Part shown: piece by piece, positions 23,901-37,200 of the stretch
Layout of the letters: each line of letters opens with the position of its first letter
Position numbering within the stretch: position 1 is the stretch's first letter
Program-made: the position numbers and the translations under genes
Notes under the pieces: model-generated
What the model saw: only the letters and a program-made list of their open reading frames with translations
Databases searched by the model: none
Told to the model about the DNA's origin: nothing
Assembly: GCF_051622035.1 (NCBI RefSeq)
Contig: NC_135358.1
Span: 17,022,501-17,086,500, forward strand
DNA length: 64,000 nucleotides
Reading direction: 5' to 3'
From: Arctopsyche grandis
Taxonomy: Eukaryota; Arthropoda; Insecta; Trichoptera; Hydropsychidae

Positions 23901-26900
23901 TTTTTTACAGCAATTTGAAATATGGGTATAATTCCTATGGTACATTTAAGACACTAAAATATAATATTTATGTGTATATATGTTTTTTTTGTGTATTTTA
24001 ATTCTTATATGTATATTTTTTGTTAGGTCGGCTATTATTTCAGCGTCGAATGACACCTTATCAATATACAACTGATTTTCTTTCAGCTGTATAATATTGA
24101 TGCCTTCATATTTTTGAACATCTTTCGTTACTATTAATATTACTTAGCTTAAAATTCTTATTCTTTTTTAGCATTCGTTTTTTGTATCAAAATTTTGTTT
24201 GCATCGCCAGCATACATATTATCAACAAAAGTACAAATTTATTTTCATTCACTAACATTTATGTCACTAACTTTCTTTAAAATGACCATTTTTTTATATT
24301 ATTTAATTTTTATTAAACACATGCTTCTTTTGAAATGAATTCGCCAGTATGTGCAGAGCTTTTTTCTTCACAAAAGTTTATTTATATTATCAATAATCAA
24401 GAGATGCATCAACCAGCACAATTCTACAAATTTAATTATATGTACATATGTATACATGGTGTTGTACTAAAATCAACAAATTTTTAAATTTAGAATAATT
24501 TAGTAACTCAAATATTAGGTAATTAACCAAATTGGCTATTTCTTGTCAATACTGGCTGATTCAAGCAGTTTAAAAAAAAGACAGTTGCCCAGAGACTTTT
24601 CGTATCACAACATTAAAGAAAGACCAAATACACAAAAACCATATTTATTCTATTATAACTACTGAGGACTCTTTTTTTTTTTTTTTTTTTTTTTTGTTGA
24701 GCGTTTGGTGAGTATATTAATTTGTTCTTTTTCCCTAGGCCAGCTGTATTTTTGCGTAATGCGAATGCCAGTCACCCGTAGACGATTTTAATGCTGATGC
24801 TCTGTGTAAACATGTTTTCACTCCTTTCTCAGATCCCAGCAAAAGCAGAATACCGGCCGAACGTCTAGCGCCAAGACTTTTGGGCCGAACGATCCGACAA
24901 AGCCTGACAAGGAGACTGCCAGTAAATGGTCCGATCAGTCAGGTATTGTGTTTATTCACGGCACAATGACAATGTTCATTTTCTATTGCAGACATGTTGA
25001 ATTTGCCATTTTAAATTCGCTATAAAAATTATACGATGACGGGCTGATTTAGTCTGCTGATGAGGCCATGTAATTTCGGCAGTATCTTACGCCTACCATT
25101 TGTTTCGATTATCAGACTTCTTTTTTTTTTTTTGTTTATTGATGATAATCTGTATTAATTGAATTTCTCATTTTCAGGATGTTTTACACTGTGTTTGAAT
25201 CAATGGTGGAAAATCTATTTATAAATAGTTGATAATCGACAAAATTGGTCAGACATAGTTAACCATTAAAAATTTCGTCGCATACACTTTTAATGTTTAA
25301 TTAAAAAGTCATATAAGAAGTTAATTTTTCTGCTTGATAAAATGGAATTGAAACGTCAACGAAAATTAACGCAACATGAATTTATTTTTAAACAAGCAGC
25401 TTTTCAACAAGAACACATTCATTTTATCAAAAATACATTAAAAAATCACATTCATAATTTATGATATAAATATTTCGTAGATGTATTTCGAAAATAAAAT
25501 ATTTTGACGGTTTGGAAATTAAACTTAATATATATGTATATTTAACACAATTCTGCACAAAATTTTAACAGCGTTGACGTAATGTTTGGCACAAATTAAA
25601 TTATAATATGCTCCAAATATTTATTTTCCAAATACTTCATACAACTGAATGACGAGAATGAACGAATTGAATGTATTTTATTACATATATAAATCATTTT
25701 AATTTTGAAAATCCTGTCACAGTACATTCAAAACATGCCACCAAACAGATACCCACCATTAAAGAACAGAAAAATTACACCCACAGAGTAAAACATATAG
25801 ATTTTATATAACTAACATGTATAGTTAAGTATTTTATGGTTTAGATGAACAATATTTTTCATTTGATTGAGTGCTAATTTACTTGCGAACGTTGTAAAAT
25901 TACAATAGACAAATTTTTCAGGTATTAAAAATGCTTTTAATTTTTTTCCATCAATCTAACCTTTTTATTGTTTTAACTATTTAAAAACACGATTTAGTGT
26001 AGGATTTCCAATGTATGAAATAAGATTACATAAATGTGCGCGATTATGGAAAGAATCAATTGGAAGCGGTAATTTTTGTAGAAAAGATACAATGTCAAAA
26101 AGTTACTGATTAAAATGTATATTCTAAACTTTAGATTTTTAGCAAAATTAAATATAAATAATGCGAAGTTATTTATTACTGTTATATAAGTAACTTTTTT
26201 TATTGTCCCTTTTGCATTAATATTCTTCTTGAGTCTGAAAGGGATAATGACAGTAATGCAAATTATAATTTTGTGATTGTGATTTCTTTTTGTAATGTAA
26301 TAAACATAGTTATTTCTGACCAATGAATAGTTTTATCTTTAATTTTATTTTTTCTACCATTCTTAATTTAAAACTATTCAATACACAGGTGAAATATCAA
26401 GAGCTGGTGACAGTATGGAAAAGCATTTATTTGACGATGATAATCCAGGTCTTACGGATACTTCAAATAAAAACGAACAAGGCTCTCTTCAGCCTCAAAG
26501 CGATCTGGAAAAACACATCGACCAGTAAGTCCACTGTATATGTATATGTATATCAATTATTCAATGAAACATGACACATTTTATTATAATCGAAACATTT
26601 TTAGATCATCGGCTGCTATGACAGACCGAGTTCGTAACCAAATCAATCAATTGAACCAAAAGCAAGTTACTTCTTGGTGCGAACAAAGGTCAGATTTCAA
26701 AGGAAATCTCCAATATGCTGTTGCCGGACAATATCCCGGATCTAATAATATGAACGATGGTGAAAAGCAATACAATCCCAACATTCAACCGGGGTACATG
26801 AACAACGTCCAAGTATTCCAAAGTGGCATACCGTATCTTTTACCTCCGCCTCCGCCACCTCCCCCACACACTCAACAACAGCAACAGCAGCAGCAGCATA

Positions 26901-27805
26901 ATATTCAATTCAATTTGAACCAGTGCAGCAACAGTGGCCATATAACTACAGCCCCTCCGAGTATAGCCATGGCTAGTATTCCGCAATCGATGAGTCAGAA
27001 CATGTCGTTGAGCCAAAGCATACCACCGAATATCGTATCGTCAATGTCGTCTCATCTAGTACCAAACGTCCCACCGAACATGAACCAGAACGTGCCTTTC
27101 GACATCAGTCAAAACATGATTGGAAATATGTCACAGACGAACACCAATCAGAATATTATGTCACAGAACGTGCAAAACATGCCGCCGAACAGCATGCATA
27201 TACAGAACGCGTCATCGATGGGACAAATCTTACCGTCGTCTATGGCGCAAAGCGTCGTCTCCAACATCGGACAAAACCTTCCACCGAACATGATTCAAAC
27301 GTACATGCCTCAAAGCATGCCGAGCAACGTGCCGCAGACAGTCACGCAGCACATGGGCCAGAGCATGCCGAACATGATGGGCCAATCCATAACATCGAGC
27401 GCCAATCAGAACATCGCACAAAACATGCCTCCGTTCAATCAGAACATCCCACCTAATATGTCGTCGATGATCGGGACGAACACGACGAACGTCACGCACA
27501 CAATACCGATGATTATGTCGAACAACTTGGGGCAGAACGTCTCCATGATGCAATCAGTAGTAGGACAGTTGCCTTTGAACGTGGGGCCATCCATGGTGCC
27601 CCCGCCGCCGAGCATGTGCCTCCATGGAACGGTACCCCAAAGCTTGCCGAACATGATACCTCCTCCCACCATGCCGCCTAACATGGCTAATAACCGGCCA
27701 CAGATGAGCACCCAGCAGAGCATGTCGGCTGTGCCGCCTCCCCCGCCTCCGCCCAGTGTGCACACCATAACATCCCAGCCTCCGTATCCTTACTGGATGG
27801 GTTGA
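17603..27805 (+). CDS. KHDC4: KHDC4 (BLOM7/KIAA0907) orthologue, KH-domain RNA-binding protein (13 exons)
   Basis: Exons are 17603-17944, 18555-18702, 18783-18997, 19081-19344, 19430-19576, 19662-19829, 19964-21643, 21713-21790, 21874-21966, 22042-22154, 24833-24942, 26389-26524 and 26605-27805. All phases agree and give about 1564 residues, against about 614 in the human protein. In vertebrates KHDC4 is a nuclear splicing-associated RNA binder. Residues 99-163 read NLLTK|GLIQDEISQCSGAAISTRGR and DRPLYLFIQG, and residues 228-275 read GKIIGQAGSNLNYI and ETGAAVTLRGRGS. Both match the KHDC4 KH-like units. A conserved EPMHLFIEHTRSDGLVAAR segment follows. The remainder is Gln/Pro/Asn-rich with Ser/Arg/Asp stretches (exons 8-12). 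A Met/Asn/Pro repeat region follows, and the C-terminus PYWMG echoes the vertebrate FWMAP end. Exon 1 has a His-rich tract. The ATG at 17603 is the first in the frame and is well placed. The frame is open further upstream but without an ATG. The 2.7-kb intron before exon 11 holds a hAT element. Confidence 0.9.
22240..22251 (+). other. KHDC4: Candidate 12-nt cassette microexon of KHDC4
   Basis: Downstream of exon 10, the sequence TTGATAACAG|ATTATATGAAAG|GTATGT has a plausible acceptor and a strong donor. It is 12 nt long and fits the phase-2 junction, so inclusion would add four residues without changing frame. The preceding intron would be 85 bp, similar to the neighbouring introns. There is no transcript evidence. 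A chance pairing is possible in AT-rich DNA. Confidence 0.35.
22574..23478 (-). mobile_element. hAT-family DNA transposon remnant with transposase C-terminus, in a KHDC4 intron
   Basis: The ends are inverted repeats (CAGTGGTTCTC...GAGAACCACTG), followed inward by GTGGCCGCA-type subterminal repeats. A perfect 8-bp target duplication GTCTAGAT flanks it at 22566-22573 and 23479-23486. A minus-strand frame at 22701-23060 encodes the hATC dimerisation domain: FWSEIY, LATIALLILSIFPTTVYCERSFS, then IKKKIRNQL. This is the ERSFS..K..RN.L signature of hAT transposases. At 905 bp it lacks the BED finger and most of the catalytic region, so it cannot be autonomous. Confidence 0.93.
23486..23692. mobile_element. 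Decayed foldback MITE related to the element at 40099-40317
   Basis: It carries the block GTATTCTTTGGTACATTCTA and its inverted partner (TAGAATGTACCGAAGATA), as in the copy at 40099-40317. The ends (AGATCTATTCATA...TATGAATAGTCT) are degenerate versions of AGGTCTGTTTATA...TATGAACAGACCT. It abuts the right target duplication of the hAT element. Confidence 0.6.
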
Positions 27806-28950
27806 TTGAAACAGAGACTTCTTCAAACAGTGCCTGCATTGAAATGTTTGTTGTTAAATTTGTATGTACAAATATAATAGTGATGCGTGTTGTTGCGCTC
27901 GATTATGTAAGTGATATGAAATTGTGGATCTGATTTCAGAGACTTACTTGCCTTTCATATAAGTAATATTTTATTGATTTTGTTAGCTGTCGTGTTTTAA
28001 TTTATACGTAATTATTACGAATTGTACATTTAATATGGAGTATTGTGGAGTAGATTGACAATATATTGATGATTATTTATAGACGTTATTGAGCTTGAAA
28101 GTTTCTATGTGTAATATGAATTCTATATTTATTTCCGTCTGCTATTTAATTATTGTTTCTCTATGAATTTGTTTTTATGCAATTGCAATCTTTGAGAACT
28201 ATCTGTATATAAATGTTCTTGAATTATAAATAGCATAAGTTTATTTTGTTTAATTGCGTTGTTTTATTTTCACCTTCATTTCAGTTTATACAAGATGTGT
28301 ATATCTTCAATAACTCCAACTAAAATTGTACTGATCTGCAGAAAGTCTTCTAGCATTATATCCAGCTTCATAAGGATAAAGCCAGTATTTTAATCAATTT
28401 CGGTATGTATATAAATCAGTTTTCAGCCATTATTTTATTACAAAATGGTCAAGTATTATTAAATGTCAGTATTAATAACAAATGGACAGTAAAAAAATCC
28501 AATGCCTGTTGGATGGAGCTATTTATCAAGTCCATACCAATCAAAAAGTAATACTGGCCATTCTTCAAAATAAATGATACAACTTAACATTAGTACTGAC
28601 CTTTTATCATTTATACTGACCACTTGTATACTGACCTTTCATATTTAAATACTGGCAAAATTAGACTAAAGTACTTACCAGTAAAATACAAGCCCCTTTT
28701 AATTCCGTCAAAATTACTTGCACACATTTAGTTCGGTACATCTGATGATCAGAATGATTGTAATTATTTAAGATATATTATGATACTCGGAACCTTTGTC
28801 GTTGAACGTGTCTGGATGGCATTACAGTTCGTATTTTTTTTTTGCTTAATGGTGTAAGTAAAGAAATCGTTCAATCCAACAAAAAATTTCATTCATAATT
28901 GAACAATTAACCAACACAAGCAAATTTACTATCCTCATAGTGTACATATG
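27806..28950. other. KHDC4 3' UTR and downstream AT-rich DNA
   Basis: The stop codon of KHDC4 is at 27803-27805. The next several hundred bases must include its 3' UTR. No clear single poly(A) signal stands out, and no other gene is visible. Confidence 0.45.
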
Positions 28951-28953
28951 ACC

Positions 28954-29386
28954 CTGTCCAAATTTTCATTCCGGCTCGTTCATGAACATACTAGTTTTTT
29001 CATAAACGATCCAATCGGGCAAGTTAGTGTACACAACAACAAAAAAAATTGACAAACGAGCTAGTTTGTTCATGCACAAAGTGTTAGGCATAACTTTAAG
29101 CATTCTCAATAGTTGTACCATCCTCTATTTTGCAATATTCAAAAAAAAATTGCGGAAACGGTAATTATAGCAACGTTGTAATGTGCTTTCCATAGGATTT
29201 CCCTTTTAAATACTTGACGTTTTGACATCTCGAAAGATTTCGACAGCTAAAAGTTCCATGCGACATCTGGTGAGTCTATTCGAAGATAGCTTTTGACTGT
29301 CAGCACTCAAACTAAAACCAACAGTTTTTGTATGAACAAACTACATAGTATGTTCATGAACGAACCGGAGTGAACACTTGGACTGT
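28954..29386. mobile_element. MITE with GTTCATGAAC-type terminal inverted repeats
   Basis: The left end (CTGTCCAAATTTTCATTCCG, then GCTCGTTCATGAACATACTA) is mirrored by the right end (TATGTTCATGAACGAACCGG, then AGTGAACACTTGGACTG). A second, larger copy of the family lies at about 45490-46452. The internal part includes matching words (ACATCTCGAAAGATTTCGACAG here, AAACCTTTGAGATGTC in the second copy). It is noncoding. Confidence 0.7.
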
Positions 29387-30800
29387 AGCATATATGTATA
29401 TTTAATACTGTATTAAAATAAATATATAAAAACTCAATAAGATGTGAATTCTGGTACCTTTTTCTATATCTACAAAATCGCATAAAAAACTGACGAACTT
29501 GAAGAAATGGACATACTTCAATTTTTTACTGTTTTTTTTTTATTATAAAATAAGGGATTGTAAAAAAGCTTTTGAAGTGCAGACACAAAGGCTTTTTATA
29601 ACATGTACATATGTATATATCAAGTGATACATGGCACGTGTTTTATTTTAGATAATTTTGTACATGCAAAACAAACACTAGCATGCCTAGTCTGTGCCGT
29701 CGCGATCTTTGCCAAAACTCACCACCTGGAGTGTTTTCGGTATCGGTATTTGGTACATCTAGAGTATTTTATCGTCGTATTAACATAGGTTTGAAAGCGG
29801 TAACCATATATGAAGAAATGTAAGAGAAACTCGTCAAAATAATAAGATTTTACGAACAATGAACGAAGACACGCCTATCACAGCTAGAGTCTAGCTAGGC
29901 GTGCCATGCCGTACTTTTGAGCGTGCTCTTACCATTAGCGTTTATATCCATGAGGTGAAGCTACATATATACATATGTAGATAGGTATGTATGTAGATCT
30001 AACTTTATAATATGCAGCATTTTATTTTGGAAACGCAATTAACATGGTTCTATGTATTCCTTCGTTGTAGGTATGATATCCAAAGTTTTTAGACGATAAA
30101 GAATTTTGGTAATAGGAGAGATAAGACAGTGTGGAGTATAGACAAATGGGAATAAAAATAAAATACATTATTCTTATATGAGCGTAAATTTTTAATATAA
30201 TATCAACATTCACATAGAGAGGAGGTAATACTAAGCATAAAATTTTATAGGGTTACAAAAATATTTGATGAATATCGAATGTCTTTATAACTAAGCAAGG
30301 CACGTCAGTATATCAATATTATGTATAACTGAATTTGCTTCCGCCGATATAGACAATATATACCCTCTTTGTTTCTTTAAGTACAAAAATAAAATGATAA
30401 TCACACGTTGCTCTCGCAGACTGCCCACACGGCAAAACTAACACAGAAAATTAATACTTTTTACATTCGTTATACACAATACGTATGGAGACGTACGTAC
30501 GAGCATTCTCCGAATCTCTAAACTATGACAAATCAACCTCATAAATCTTGACATATTGAAATACTGAGTGAACATTGATAATTATTTTTGGCGTACACAC
30601 ACGTCGTTTACGTATTCGAATATCCATTTTGGCACTAGCAACGTAAACGATGATGACAAAAATCTCGTACAATTTAAAATAGTTTTCAGATTATTGTCTT
30701 GTACGCGTGTCATCATCGTACACGACTGAAGATTCACTCGGGGAAGGGGAAAATACCTAAACATTATAATCGATATACATGTGATTATTCAATTCGTGTA
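29387..30800. other. Intergenic stretch without recognised gene
   Basis: Only short frames occur. There is a (TACA/TATG)-rich patch near 29970 and a small inverted motif (CTAGAGTCTAGCTAGGCGTG) near 29890. I cannot support a feature here. Confidence 0.4.
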
Positions 30801-30801
30801 A

Positions 30802-30807
<6 letters not shown>

Positions 30808-30857
<50 letters not shown>
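30808..30857. repeat. (TA)n dinucleotide microsatellite
   Basis: About 50 bp of alternating TA, followed by TATG/TACA repeats. Confidence 0.95.
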
Positions 30858-30862
<5 letters not shown>

Positions 30863-30959
30863 TATGTATAGTATAATAAATATATATAGGTATACATTGA
30901 AATACATACATACATACTGAGATTCATATAATTAATACATATGTATATTAAAAAATATG

Positions 30960-33220
30960 GCCGCACACCACGAAAGCAAAGTGTACACATTAAAAGACTG
31001 AGAATTTGCATACTTTCGTAAGTTAAAAATATGCTAGATCTGTTTACCCCGACTGTAATTAGTGTTTATTCTTTGGCTCAGACGTGTGTACGACCAGAAG
31101 TGATAAGAGTACATTAGTATGTTAAATATTTATTATGATATGCATAACTTTATTACTCTGCAGACTTTTGGCAGATTATTAAGCTCGTTAAAGTAATGCA
31201 CGCATCGATAAGCTTTCCAACATCTCGTCCATTATCACGCCGTCAATTTTAATGCAAATTAGACGAAAGCAACTGAAGCATGGAAGACAACAATTCGTCT
31301 ACTAAATTTATTCAAATGTATTCATTACGAGACTGCTAAACTTTTTTACATCATTTTTTTCCTCCGTTACCTTGCCACATTGACTGACGTTTATAATTTA
31401 CAATTTGTATAAACGGATAAATATTCGAAAAGATTTGGGATTGAAACATCAATAAAATAAAAACAAATTACATTCTACTACAAAAATAAACATAAAACAT
31501 AGCAAGAGAGCGTCATCTTGTTTGAGTTTATATTGTACATTTCTAAATTAAAGTTTGAATAGTAACTTGTATAGAATATCAAAAATAATATATCAGAGTT
31601 GAAATATCCGAGTACATACATAGTCTACATATTCTGATAAAATACATCAAACATTTATAGGTATATCAATTTTACACACTTTCTATTCCTTTTTATTTAA
31701 CCATCTGAATATATCTATTTTTTTTTTTTTTTTTTTGGTGATTAATAGTTAATAAAATAAGCAAACATTTCTTAATTGTATAAAATAGATTTCTATTTAT
31801 ATGTATATTAAAAAAATAAATATCGCACACGTTCCTTCTAATAAATTAATTTATCATAAATCTAAAAGGTGCAAAGTGAAAAATAATTGTACTGACAACT
31901 CGAATACGTTAAAAATTTTCAGATAAAATAAAATATTAAAACGGCAATAAAATTTTTCCAAAAACTCTAACAAAGCATATATGTATTATCATCATCGTTC
32001 AAACTTATATTGCTCATAACGTTTATCATACAACATCAAAAGTGATTTTAACAACAACAAAAAAAGCTATCATAAATTAAACACTAGTGAAAATAATTAA
32101 TAATTACATTTTAAATTTACATATTAATACGAGTGTTTGTGTACGCAAATATTAAAATAGATACACACATATAGTGACTAGAAAAATTAAGTGCATATTT
32201 CAATTATAAAAACCTGAAAAAAAAGGGGAAATAAAAACTTTTTAAAAATTGCAACAGATCAGTGATGCACACCTTTATGATCGATGGGCTAATTTATCTA
32301 TTTTCTAATTGTTCACGGGCCGCAGTGCGCACAAATGTTGAAGAATAATGAGATTCAAACAAAGTCAGATGTAGATGAAGAACCTAGGCTATTCCACTTG
32401 TGAGGAAGCTTTTATCCAAGCCTTGGGAAAACAATAATTCTATAACTTTTTATAAGGGGGGGGGCTTATTTTAGAATTTTGAAAATATAATATTCCCTTT
32501 TGTGACGTGTTCAATAACTATTACGTAAAATAATTAATGTTCATATTATTTACATGCCAAAATCCATTTAAATACTTTTCAGTTGCGCTGTAGGAATTTT
32601 TTAATTATTATTTGATAAAATATGATAATTTTGATAATAATCATTCTAAAATTATATAGATTTAAATTTAAAATATCCAGCGAGTATAGATTCGTTATCG
32701 GATTTTGACATATGTATGTAGATATTTTTTATATTCAATGAAACGCCTAGTGATGTAGTAAATCACTTCGGGTCGCGATTAGTGCATCACCGCAATAGAC
32801 CATCTAAAAATCGAACCGCAAACACAAAAAAAGCTGTACAATTTACGAAAAACTAACATTGAAGTCCTTTATAAATCGAAATATATATAAAGAATTCTTT
32901 TTTGAACCATCAAACATTGAAATACTGCTATAAATTACAATTATTAATACTACGTTGTGAGATTATGATCATGAACATGATACACATCAATCGAACTATT
33001 TTTTTTTACTTCATTGGTCAGTAAACAAAATATACTTAGAAAAAAATAAAACCTCTAAAAACTCATAAAATTATAGCCTTCCAATTGTAATTGACACATA
33101 AACAGAATAAAAAGCTCAAACTTTTTAAAAAATAAATAAACAAAAGTATAAACAATGAAAAAAAACAAATGAATTTTTGGACACTTTACAGATATAAAAT
33201 TATGTATTACAAACATGCTT
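30960..33220. other. AT-rich intergenic DNA without recognised gene
   Basis: No exon-like open frame, domain or inverted-repeat element could be supported. Poly-T at about 31717-31736 and a run of ten Gs near 32457 are the only simple features. Confidence 0.45.
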
Positions 33221-33240
33221 CTAGCTAAAAAAATATATAC

Positions 33241-33241
<1 letters not shown>

Positions 33242-33337
<96 letters not shown>
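33242..33337. repeat. (TA)n dinucleotide microsatellite
   Basis: About 96 bp of alternating AT. Tyr/Ile-repeat frames across it are artefacts. Confidence 0.96.
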
Positions 33338-33338
<1 letters not shown>

Positions 33339-34267
33339 GCATGTAGATAATAAGTGAATATACATATGTGATACATAATATAATAATAAGCAGAAAATAC
33401 AGTGAACAACTCGCGAGCAAGTGCATTAATTATAACACACGATGTATCTATAATTTTAAGAAATACTTTGTTTAATACGATTATTATTGATCGACTGGCC
33501 GTGAAAATTCTTAACTAATCAGAAAGATTAAAAACCAAACTTCAAATTCAATGTATAATTTTGAATTCCAGCAACATACGAATCGATTACGTGACACAAA
33601 ATACAACCCAGATTCTCGATTAAGCGGGATAGAAAAGTTATCAAGATTTACAAAAATACTATTAGTGATTTTCGAAAAATTTATAAAATGTGTGCGTGCA
33701 GGCGAACGTGTTCAATTTGTTGATGTTTTAATACTAATACTTCCAATAATATAAAAAGTAATTATGCCGACTTATTAAAATCGCCTTTTCTTGTTTGAAG
33801 GTTGTTTTAAATTCACATTTAATCATTCCTTTACATATCTTATAACAGTAAGGAACAACAATTTAGTATTTCAATGAAACAATCTAATATGTATGTACAC
33901 AACAAAGTACATGACCACATGAAAAAAGCCAGCATAAAGAATTTGATACATAAATACATACATCGTTCTTTAGACTAAATACCAGATTATATATGTAATA
34001 CTATTCCGAATAATCAAGAATCGATCCAAGGAGCATGTTGCATACTTGAAATGACACGGAACGGGGGCAATAATTAATATGGGGAAATTGGTGCATCTCG
34101 CTCACTTTTATGACTCGTATTTGGTGCTGACTAGAGATAGAGATGACGAGACTTCATCATATATAAACCCCCATCGATTGTATTATAGTTGCATCAAATC
34201 CTACAACATGCTCAAAGGTTCAGAACCGAATCAACCGTATTGACTAACGAAAGCACCCAGTGGATAA

Positions 34268-37200
34268 TTACGATTTGTGGAGTTTCAGTAGTTGATTGGT
34301 GTTCTCCATTTCACAACATTTGGAACACAAGTAATTGGTCGACGGGTTTCCATAGAACGTGCAGAACGGGGTCCTGCACGGCTGCGGTCCATCGAATATA
34401 TCTAAAGCGTCAGACTCGTCGTGAATCGGAAGACTGTCCCATCCCGGCTTGTAGGCCTCGGTCGCGGCGTGGACCTTCGCCGGCATCGTACTCCTCTTAC
34501 TCTTCTCCTTCTTACTCTCACTGCGTATATTAACTAGGTTATCGCTCGACGTGTTCTTCCAGTCTTTCTCTCGTGGTTTGTCCAAATTGTTGACAGACCT
34601 GGCGCTCATCATAGACGGTCTGCCCGTGTCGTTGTAAAATGTCGATTTGGACAAGTACAAAGTCTGATCGGTGTTTATGACAGACGTAGGCGGCATCCGT
34701 CTTATGGTGTCGTGAGATTCATTGTCAGATTCTACGTAAAATTTCGACTTTCCGGTATTATAGCGTAGCATGCCATTTTGTCGGTTGTTTGTCGAGTTTA
34801 CGTGATTTTGCGCCTCGTACAATTCGTGCTGTCGCTGCTTTTGGAAGCAGTTAGGACACATGTAGCTGGTGAGAGCCGTTCCATATTGTTCGCAACCAGC
34901 GTTGATACACTTCAACGGTCCCTCTAACATCGCCTGCTCTCTGAGTCTGAGCGTTTCAAAGTGTCTTCGTTCAACATCTTGCTTTTCTTTCATTTGTTCG
35001 GAGTTCAAAAATCTATACTCGGCATACTCCAAATAATTTTTGACCATTTGGTCTTGAATGGCGTGTCGTTTAGCTCTTAGTTGACAGCACAGGAACTTGT
35101 ATCTGATAGATGAAAAATTGTTGCTTTTTTTATTGGCCGATTTGTTAGTTATTTTAGTGATAGAGCCAAGATTCTTCTTTAATTTATTGCTCATAGATTT
35201 TCCAATGCTTCCGAATTGCTTAGCTACCGAATGAATTTGCTTAGCCGTTTTGCTTTTATTGTCAAATATTGGATGATCAGACTGTTCGACGTCGGTGTTT
35301 ATTGTTAGCACTTCAGAGAATTTATTAGTAATGTCGTCTTCGCACAAATCGACTATATCCGGTTCTTCCTGACCGGGACTGGACGATGGTGTTAAATATA
35401 CGACCTCTAAATATTCCGATAATAGATTTATTTGATCTCTTTCCGACAGGACTAATCGGTTGATTATTTTCTGATCATTTTCATCTTTATTCCATTGAAA
35501 TTCTTCACCGGGATCGACAGAGAATTGTATGGGTAGGAGACAGCCATTAGAATCGCTCAACGGGATGACAGGTGGTAAGGGAGGACTAGATTTACCAGAA
35601 GTTTGAGTTTCCATTATGACGAGGGCAGAAAAATGACCCATATCGTATGCTAATAAAAGCGGGGATTTGTGACAATCTTCAGGAGAGCATTCGAGAGGCA
35701 AATATACTCCACCAAACGGAATCGGAGCCATCGCTTCTCCGTTCAAATCCTAAAAATACACACACAATAAATTTCAAATTACATAAAATTAATTCCAAAC
35801 AGAGTTTAAATGATAATAACCCTCAATAAAACATCAGCGATTACTATAATGGGTCGTCGTAAGGTATGAGCCAACGCAAAAACGTGTATTTCTTCCAAAC
35901 TGTGATTAGCAGGTGCAGCACGAGCGACTAATGCAGACCATTCAGCTTCCCATTCTGACGCGCTCAAAACTAATCCAGACTGTAAATGTTGTCTGAAGTT
36001 CAAATTTTTTTAATTAGTCAACATATTTTACTATAGTATAAGTATAGTATACATTGGAAATAAAAATAAACCTAGTCTGTGTCCATCTCCATCGTCTCTG
36101 TAAAGCATGCCTCCACGGTGCATAAAGTAAAGCATTATGCAATAATTTTCTCAGCGTCAATAAGCGGTCGTGAAATCCCCACAAACCAAGAGACGCAGCA
36201 TGCGGTAAACAGTTACCATCACCGCAAGTGGAAAGAGGCCATAGTCTCGCAGCACCGGTCGTATTCCACCAATTGAGACGTCCACTCTGTTCTAGCGAAA
36301 CTAGCGTAGAAGTCTCTAATAAGTCTTTTTCTAAGAATTTTCTATATTGGAAAGATAACACGTTAAAAAACAATAAAAAATAAATAAAACCATTCATACA
36401 CTTATAAAATATACCTGAATTCGTCTGAATAAATGGTAATATCCGGAAGGGTAAAGGTATATTCCGGTGTATCAATGTAAAATTGGTCAACATTAGGATT
36501 TTTATCATTAGAAACATCCTGTGCACACTCAGATCGAACTTGCGATACGATATTTTCATTCTCAGTCGCCCTCGATATTCCTCTCACTAATTTTTTACCT
36601 GGAAGTAAAAAAAAAAATTAGATTGCAATTAATAAACATAAACCTACACAATATTTAAACACAATGCATACAATCGAAATCTACAGCTGCTGTCTTTTGT
36701 AAAACGGGTTTGGAATTTGAAACATTATCAATTTTAACAGTAGCGGGTTGTACAAAGGTGGTGCTCGGAGCAGTTCCATCTACGCAATCTTCACCAGGTG
36801 TGTCATGCGTTGCGCGCCAACTTCCTGATATATTGTAACGTGAACCTTCATCCAGTCTGTCTTTTGAATGTTCTTTTTCTAAATCTGAAAAATGTTAAAT
36901 AATTAAAATAATAATAGAAAAATAATTCATTAAAAATTATCTTGAATTTGTAATGACCAGCTAATTGCATGTATGCCACAAGCGCTGATGTGATATCCCA
37001 TCCTTGCCCTTCTAACAAAGTGTAGCACAATTCCTCAGAAGCGCCAGTCTGCTTTTTGAGTTCACATACTAAATTGGTTTCCATTTTTGGAGCTGAAATA
37101 TACAAAAAAAAAAAATCATTTTAAGCAATTACTTTTTATGTTTTTCTTGAAACAATAAAATAAACACGAGAAACACTGTGTTTATCGTATACACTGTCTC

